Assembly: GCA_021292105.1 (NCBI GenBank)
Contig: CM037872.1
Span: forward strand, 6,745,291-6,809,290
DNA: 64,000 bases
Source of the DNA: Anadara kagoshimensis
Lineage: Eukaryota; Mollusca; Bivalvia; Arcoida; Arcidae
Reading direction: 5' to 3'
How positions within the stretch are numbered: the first letter of the stretch is position 1; each line of letters opens with the position of its first letter. Below the pieces are notes generated by a model, which was given only the letters and a program-made list of their open reading frames with translations, ran no database searches and was not told the DNA's origin. The position numbers and the translations under genes were made by a program. This document shows positions 57,561 through 64,000 of the stretch, one piece after another.

Positions 57561-58524
57561 TATCCAATTAACATTTGACATTATATATTTATTTTACTAT
57601 CGCAATTATTAAAGAACAAAACAAGAGTAATTGGAGCATTACACACAAAGATTGCTCTACATTAAATATTAATATTTATTTATGAAGTTTTATTCGTATT
57701 CTAAGAGCAGTAATTCAATATAAATTGACATTCATATTTGCTTTAAGAGTTATACATTACGATTTCTGTGTCACTGTGACTTTTCAAGTCCTTACGTGTT
57801 GTAAGACGCAATTTGCTCGCATTCAATTGATAATTGTTATCCATTTGACATATATCAACAACAACACAACATAGTTGATACCTTTGTTATGTTGTATTGA
57901 TGTATTCGACAACTGATATCTTGTATACATGATTGTATTTAGAAAGATGCTGCGATGATTCATATAAATTTATATATTATGCCAAGGTTTTGGTAATGAT
58001 TAAATGTACTTTGATAGCGATATTGATATTGAACACTAAGGCATAGTACATATGAACGAAAGGCTGTATAAGACCAAATCTTTTGCGAATTTAGCCCCCC
58101 TCCCCCTCGTAAATAAAATATATTTTAAAAAGAATCTTCAGTTTCTTGCCATTGTAGCATTGTCAGATCAGTCTAATTGGAGCATTATACGTATAGATTG
58201 CTCAACATTAAATATTAATATTTATTTATGAAGTTTTTTTCGTATTCTAAGAGCAGTAATTCAATATAAATTGACATTGAGTCACATAAACCCACATTAC
58301 AATTTCTGTGTCATTTTGACTTTTAAAAGTGCGTACGTGCTCTAAGACGCAATTTGTTCGCATTCAATTAGTAATTGTTATTCATTTGACCTATATATCA
58401 GCATCATCACAATATACTATTGACACTGTTTATTTGGAAAGATGCTGCGATGATTTATATTAATTTATTCCAAGGTTTTAGTAATGATTGTTTGTACTAA
58501 GATAGATATTGATATCGAACACTA

Positions 58525-59896
58525 CGAGGGGAGGTCAAAAAGATCATAGAATGTATATATTGCCGCAACAAACCATACATTTTATTATTGTTTTTCAATA
58601 CAGTCCCCATTTACCCCAATGCACTTAGCCTACTTTCTTTCAGACTGTCTATACCTTTGAAATAGAAGTCTTCGGCTTGGTCCATGCCTCTGTGGCTGCC
58701 TTAAGTCCATCATCTTCAGGAATCTGATTCCCCGTAAATGGGATTTCACATTTCTAAATAGGAAATAATCACTGGGTGCAAAATCGGGACTGCAGGGTGG
58801 GTGATTAAGTTGATTGAACTTGCATTCACGAATCGCTGCTTGTGCAATCCTTGACTTGAAAACAGGAGCATTGTCGCGAAGAAGCAATACCCCTCGACTC
58901 AACTTACCCCTCCTTTTTAATTTAATATCAGCTGAAAGCTGCTTCATTAGATCAGTATAGTAAGCCCCAGTGATAGAGATTCCAGCAGGTTTATTATTGA
59001 TTAACAGAACACCCTTAGAATCCCAAAACACAGTCGTCATGACTTTGCCAGCTGATGGTTGTTTTTTTAATTTTTTAATAAGGGTGAGCCAGAGTGCTTC
59101 CATTGCATGGACTCTTTTTTGTTTTCTGGGCCCCATTGATAAATCTATGTTTCATCACCAGTTACTAAACGTAAATGGAAGCTCTCCGGGTTATCATTAT
59201 AAATGCCAAGAAGCACCCGACTTGATTGGAGTCTTTGCAAGTGATCCTGCACATTAAGGTTTCTGGGGACCCATCTTTTTACTTTTGACATCCAAAGTTG
59301 CTCGTGGATAACCGTGTATACACTTCCATGTGAAATGTCACACCCCCTAGCTATGTCATCAATTCTAATTCGACGATCATTTATGATGAGGGTCTCCACA
59401 GACGTGACAATTTTCTTTGTGACGGCAAAATGTCACACCCTAGCTATGTCATCAATTCTAATTCGACGATCATTTATGATGAGGGTCTCCACAGACGTGA
59501 CAATTTCTTTGTGATGGCATCAGCTGGCCGACCTGACCGTGGGTCATCCTTCAATGAGGTGCGCTCACGTTTAAATTCAGCTGACCATTTTGCTACTGTC
59601 GAATAGGCAGGACCACAGTCACCGTACACCTCGGTCATTCGCCGGTGAATATCTTTGGCATTTGATCCCTCTACTGTGAGGAACTTTATTACTGCCCTCA
59701 ACTCAACATTTTGATTTTCCATCATTGCTTGATAGTCATCAACTTTGAATGCTTTTGAGAATTACACAAATATGTTGTGAAAAATAAACTTGATATGTTT
59801 AAAATGACGGAATGTTGTGTTGTCTAAATAAGTAAAGAAAATTCTTGTTACGCTTGGCTGAATATGCTGTTCTATGAAATTTCTGACTTCCCCTCG
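58525..59896 (-). mobile_element. Mariner transposon, full length, inactivated
   Basis: Ends CGAGGGGAGGTCAAAAAG and, on the other strand, CGAGGGGAAGTCAGAAAT, each flanked by TA (58523-58524 and 59897-59898), the canonical mariner target duplication. Length 1,372 bp is right for the family. Confidence 0.93.
58630..59725 (-). pseudogene. Mariner (D,D34D) transposase, broken
   Basis: N-terminal helix-turn-helix domain from 59725: MMENQNVELRAVIKFLTVEG, later YGDCGPAYSTVAKWSAEFKR and DPRSGRPADA. Catalytic motifs: VTGDET (first Asp), TVFWDSKGVLL (second) and HPPCSPDFAPSDYFLF (third, with the Pro-Asp of this family). Breaks: an approximately 89-bp tandem duplication at 59340-59515 that adds a second CTAGCTATGTCATCAATTC block, a TAG in place of the Trp after GDET, and a frameshift in the A/T-run near 59,070. 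It cannot encode an active enzyme. Confidence 0.92.
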
Positions 59897-60045
59897 TAAG
59901 TTATAGTGCATATGTACGCAACCTGTATAAGACCAAATCATTGGCAAAATAATTCCACGCCATCAACAAAAGATATGCTTGAAAAGAATCTTCACAGCTT
60001 CTTGCCAAATGTAAAGAATTGTATAAAATGTAACATTGTCAGTTG

Positions 60046-60298
60046 CTTCATGCCGTATCTAGTCAAACGAACCCACAAAAAAAAAAAAAAAACTGAAGCC
60101 TACTGAGTTCGTAATCACGGGTTATATAAATACGGATTGCCTAAGTAAACTATTGTAACTATTTGATAGCCCAGGTCAATATTTATTTTTTCCAGTTAAT
60201 ATCAGAATATAGATGCCTACTAAAAAGTCTATAAAAATGTAATATTTCGTAAAGGAGTGCGTGAGTTTAAAGCGGCATCAGCAATATTGCAGCTATTC
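60046..60298. other. Flank of the 3.3-kb element; SINE-tail sequence at its edge
   Basis: An A-run at 60075-60091. GTGAGTTTAAAGCGGCATCA then GCAATATTGCAGCTATTC (60261-60298) matches the block at 34431-34487 and is the insertion target of the element that follows. Confidence 0.5.
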
Positions 60299-60932
60299 CA
60301 CTGTGTTGATTCTACACTGGTCACGAATGTTTGGACCAACTTCCGGTTTAGTTGCGAAGCGGAGACATGAAAGCGGTACGTTCAACTGCGTTGTAAATAT
60401 TCTGTTACTTAGTCTTTATTAGACAAAATAGTGAGTGCATATCATCGTTGACATTTCTGCACATGCGAATGAGTTGTTACAACAAGGATTAACGCCCATT
60501 TAGTCCACAGAATTTAATCTATGCGTGCATTCTGTATCACCGTGGTCAACACTTATAGACTTCAGAACGATAAATTAATAACATAGATAACTAGTGTTGC
60601 TATTCACCTTGTGTAGTTTGAATATAATATACATTCTGTTGATATCACCCATTGTCTACACTCAGGGACCTTTTATAACTGCAAAATTTGATCGAATTTG
60701 TGACCTAGTTTACTGTTTACGATACGTGTTTGGATATAGTTCAGAAGCTGCAACTGTACGGTTGGGATAAATGAAAGTGTACGGTTTGTTCCTCTATGTG
60801 AAGCTCATACATCATATTTCGAATCACCTGCGATTTGATTTCAAATCAGTTTACTGTCGGATTTAGACATATTAAACTTTCGATTCTAATGGGCATTGAT
60901 AAATGAAATAGATAAAGTCCATTTACGATCCT

Positions 60933-61217
60933 TTAGTCTCTCGGTTTTTCGTAAAATTCTCTAAAACGAAACTTTTTATTGTAAAAGTAAAATCGTACAT
61001 TTATTATACAATTCATGCCGTAATTAATTTTTAATATTTCTATCCTTAAACTTTTCTCAGTTTTGTCCCATACCCCGTAAATTTTGGTCAATTTTGAGCA
61101 ACGGCTATTTTGTCTAAGTCCTAAATTTCGGTCGAAACCATTTCGGACAGGGAAATACTTAGCTAATTTGCATAAGAAATACTTACCGACAATATGTTGA
61201 TACGCAACACCACACAT
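60933..61217 (-). CDS. Unassigned 94-codon frame inside the 3.3-kb element
   Basis: Begins MCGVAYQHIVGKYFLCKLAK and ends FRFREFYEKPRD. Lysine/arginine-rich. No domain recognised. On the same strand as the zinc-finger remnant, so it could be a decayed downstream exon. Chance origin is as likely. Confidence 0.2.
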   Translation of the reverse strand: MCGVAYQHIVGKYFLCKLAKYFPVRNGFDRNLGLRQNSRCSKLTKIYGVWDKTEKSLRIEILKINYGMNCIINVRFYFYNKKFRFREFYEKPRD

Positions 61218-61399
61218 GATTGACAGGGACGGATATTGTTTTCATAAATTTGTTTATAAAATTACTCAAAATTGTTTAAATTTATCAATAGTTATCAATA
61301 TACATATAATGTTATAATGCTGCACGTACGATTACGTCATGTACTAAAATTTTTGTACGAAATGGCATTCTTGGCACAATTCACGTGTAATTCATTATT

Positions 61400-61570
61400 T
61401 TGAGACAACGTTCTCTCTCTCGTTGTACCATAATTCTTACTGAAATTCATTTAAGAACGGTGATGCTTAACCTTGACAAACTTAAAACAATTCACGTGCA
61501 AATCACTATTTGAGACAATGCTCTCTCTCTCTCTCTCTCTATCTCTCGTTGTACCATTATTCTTAAATGG
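61400..61570. repeat. Imperfect 110-bp duplication with (CT)n
   Basis: AACAATTCACGTG, TGAGACAA and CTCTCTCGTTGTACCA occur twice. The second copy carries an expanded CT run at about 61523-61548. Confidence 0.75.
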
Positions 61571-62479
61571 TAAATTATAGTAACTAATTAAACTTCTTAA
61601 TCGTGTGTATGGATAATTAGAAAGACTACAAGAACTTTGTCAAATCTACTTGGTGGTTGGCAAGAACTACCGTATTCATGATCAGGTGTACACCTGATGT
61701 AAAAGTCGGTCAACTTTGACTTTAGCAATTTGGTAACCGGATTATAATTAGAGGCGTATGTTAACAAATATTTCTGATAGTTGTAGCAGAAAATATGAAT
61801 TAAATCATAAAAGCTGTGTAAATTTTTAGAGACATTAACTCAAAAAAGTTTCAGGAAAACTGGTTGTGATATTGATATACACGTGGAACCTGGAGGTGAC
61901 TATCTTCGTAGAATCGAAGAGGATTGTGTAAATGACCCGTAACAGAAACTGATTAGCATATGAAAAACCCTCTCACTCCTGTTTTTGGTATCGCCGCAAA
62001 GGTTAGGAAAATGGCGCTAAAATAGTTTACATAGCGATATCGAAGGCAATATTAAAAAGTTTTAATATGAAGTAAAGAGAGTAGATTAGACACCGGTTAC
62101 AACAGGCCACATTACGGCATAGGCTTGTTTTCACGATGCAAAAAGCTATGGTTTTTATTCACATGTTAACCCCATGAAAAGGAACAAAAACCAAGAGACT
62201 AATTGGTTGTAAACAGACTTTACGACAATTATGTCTGCATCTACTGTCCCGTGAACCGACAACTTATAAGTTGCTCGGAATGCACCCTAGTACAAGACAA
62301 AACCACACAATACACAGCTACACCGATTCACATGCATTACACTGCGTCACATTAACTTTTGTTATCTGTATGAATATTGTGGTCATTGCAAAAGCCGGAA
62401 AACTGCTGACGCGACGTAATAATCCATTAAGACTGCAAAACTATCACTCATTTACAAGTTACAATTATGAACAAAATTG

Positions 62480-63112
62480 TATCCGATGAAATTCTCCAGA
62501 ATTTCGACACTTTTTCGTCGTACCTCATGGAAACTGAATTATCATTACTGCACCACTTAACAACATCGGCAAACAACAGAAAAGCAATATTATCCATCGG
62601 AAATTCATCTATACTTCGTGTGTTGAATTTTTGTCAAATGTCAATAAAACCATACTTATTAATGTTTTAAGAACACAAGGAACTAGTTTGATTAATGCCG
62701 TTTCATTTTCGTTTTCCTGTTCAAAACTGTCATCAATTTCCATTATATCCAAATTACATTCAATCTGCGTCTCATCTGAACACTGTTTTTCATCCACCCT
62801 TTTCACTTTTTTTGGCAAGAGGACTGCGGAAAACGTTCGCTTGATTTAAAGAACTTTTTTCCTCCTCAGAAATAACACGAATACAAAGATTCCTGGGTCA
62901 TCACTTTTCACTTCAATTCTACTATTCCTAGAAACAGATGATGGTAATATATTGAAATCGTAAGTTCTGTAGCCTAGTTTTCCGCTTTCTAAATTCAGTT
63001 CAAGGCTTCTAATTTTTAAATAATCGTTTTTGTGGCACTTTGATGTGTGGTCTATTATGATTTTAAAATCGCTTGCTCCAAAAACGCAGTAATAACAAGT
63101 GAATATGTCCAT
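62480..63112 (-). pseudogene. Decayed zinc-finger protein of the 3.3-kb element
   Basis: From the ATG at 63112: MDIFTCYYCVFGASDFKIII, DHTSKCHKNDYLKIRSLELN, SGKLGYRTYDFNILPSSVS. CYYC with a following H..CH pattern makes a C2H2-like finger. Reading then shifts frame twice (SEEEKSSLNQANVFRSPL; KKVKRVDEKQCSDETQIE; MEIDDSFEQENENETALIKL) and a third time to NFPMDNIAFLLFADVVKWCS and SMRYDEKVSKFW. From memory, this order (finger, GKLGYRT, acidic linker, NIAFLLF..VV.W, MRY) recurs in uncharacterised invertebrate proteins likely carried by transposons. At least three frameshifts make it a pseudogene. Confidence 0.45.
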
Positions 63113-63634
63113 CCTTCAATCTGCAATAAAAAATATGCATGGGTTTAGAATCCAACCCGTACACAAGAAATGTCTATATATTATCCAAACCGTACACTCA
63201 TCATTATCCAAACCATAACATGGCGTGTTGATATTTTCCATTTTCTATCATAAATTAGCAAAACGTTAAATGTAGACAAAAGCTAGGTATATGAGAAAGT
63301 TTCGGCAATGATTTAGCAAAGAACCGATACACCTTTTTGACACAAAAATACGTATTTATCGTGTTTTTCTTGACTAGGTGCATTTATGGGCCTAATTTTG
63401 TTACATTTATCTCAAATTATATCCTTTAGACAAGTTTATTAATTGTCAGAAATGTAAGTACTTAATTAGCTTACCGTCTCAAACACAGATCTATCCAATT
63501 CCTGTACAGAACAATCACCTAATCAGGTAAAAATGCTTCCATGTCTTCTGTTTATGAATATCGAAGCGAGGCGACCTGAAAACGGAAGTTGGTCCAAACA
63601 TTCGTGATCGGTGTAGAATCAACACAGTGTATTC

Positions 63635-64000
63635 GCAGCTAGAAAGAGTAAAAGATACAATCGCATCAATAACACAAATTATTAAAATGTAAAATAAAAA
63701 ATAATAAATAAACTTTTATTAAAAACTATTGCAAAACTGATAAAAACCAGTTATATCACAGACAATTTATAAATAAAACACTGCGTTATATATGATAAAA
63801 TAACTATATTTTATTATACAAGTTAATTTCCCGAAGGAAGTTTAAAATTTGATGTCCACTGACATTACTAAAAAGATCTTGCATTGATAATCCTGAATAA
63901 AAAGTATCCCTCATAGATGCAAAGTCAACACAATCCAGCAAGTAAAGATTTCGGGCAACTAAGGTTTGATTTCACCAAATTATTGATCGAACGGTCAATC
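63635..64000. other. No gene recognised
   Basis: AT-rich sequence to the window edge, no feature supported. Confidence 0.5.

Larger units (their letters stand above)
57628..60045. repeat. 546-bp tandem duplication, second copy split by mariner
   Basis: Copy one is 57628-58173 (TAATTGGAGCATTACACAC). Copy two starts at 58174 (TAATTGGAGCATTATACG), is interrupted at 58525-59896, and resumes with AGTGCATATGTACGCAACC. The part after mariner matches 58033-58173 (CTGTATAAGACCAAATC, AGAATCTTCA). No gene inside. Confidence 0.85.
60299..63629 (-). mobile_element. 3.3-kb DNA transposon with 47-bp terminal inverted repeats (CACTGTG ends)
   Basis: Left end CACTGTGTTGATTCTACAC; the right end read on the other strand is the same for 19 bases and continues to CGAATGTTTGGACC and AACTTCCG, with 2 mismatches in 47. 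TATTC lies directly outside both ends (60294-60298 and 63630-63634), a 5-bp duplication. CAC-initial termini with a 5-bp duplication are features of the Transib/RAG-like superfamily, but no such transposase core is recognisable here. I treat superfamily as open. Confidence 0.8.

Overview
The window reads as nuclear DNA of an invertebrate, most likely a bivalve mollusc. It is AT-rich, has no long intact host gene and no operon-like layout, shows GT-AG splice signals, and is packed with dispersed repeats of mollusc type: tRNA-headed SINEs, short inverted-repeat MITEs, and a remnant running from TAGCTCATCTGACC to GGTGAGCGTATCAGG. The genus cannot be fixed from sequence alone. Most open frames are chance ORFs or pieces of decayed transposons.

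Layout. 0.8-1.4 kb holds a decayed zinc-finger fragment of hAT-like type (minus strand). 2.7-3.3 kb and 8.5-9.7 kb hold isolated candidate exons (plus). 4,735-7,749 is a complete but inactivated hAT transposon with CAGTGTTTCAAA termini. 11.3-11.6 kb is a 31-bp minisatellite. 13.1-13.4 kb is another zinc-finger remnant. 14.1-15.4 kb is a degenerate tandem repeat running straight into four tandem copies of a 63-nt candidate exon, each with its own splice sites.

16,370-22,442 is the most striking object: a roughly 6.1-kb DNA transposon. Its ends are arrays of about 21-bp palindromic units (core GGCGTTATAACGCC) flanked by CTCATG on both sides. Inside, it carries about nine copies of a second palindrome, GTCCCGTWACGGGAC, on both flanks of one long gene. 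That gene (about 820 codons, minus strand, one frameshift) looks like an unusual DDE-type transposase with motifs DFSENY, WTDSPTSQYRNK and FESGHGK...CDGIGG.

22.5-57 kb is a repeat graveyard: about 16 copies of a CACGTG-containing family (Rep-A), a second dispersed family (Rep-B), MITEs with CAGGCCTGTCGAAAG ends (Rep-C, some with nested insertions), six copies of one tRNA-derived SINE, other SINEs, and several local tandem arrays. 57.6-60.0 kb holds a 546-bp tandem duplication whose second copy was split by a mariner element (58,525-59,896). 60,299-63,629 is a further 3.3-kb element with 47-bp terminal inverted repeats beginning CACTGTG and a 5-bp flank duplication TATTC, carrying a decayed zinc-finger ORF.

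The genes do not form a pathway. The coherent unit is the 6.1-kb transposon, where gene, terminal palindrome arrays and subterminal palindromes plausibly form one transposase/binding-site system.
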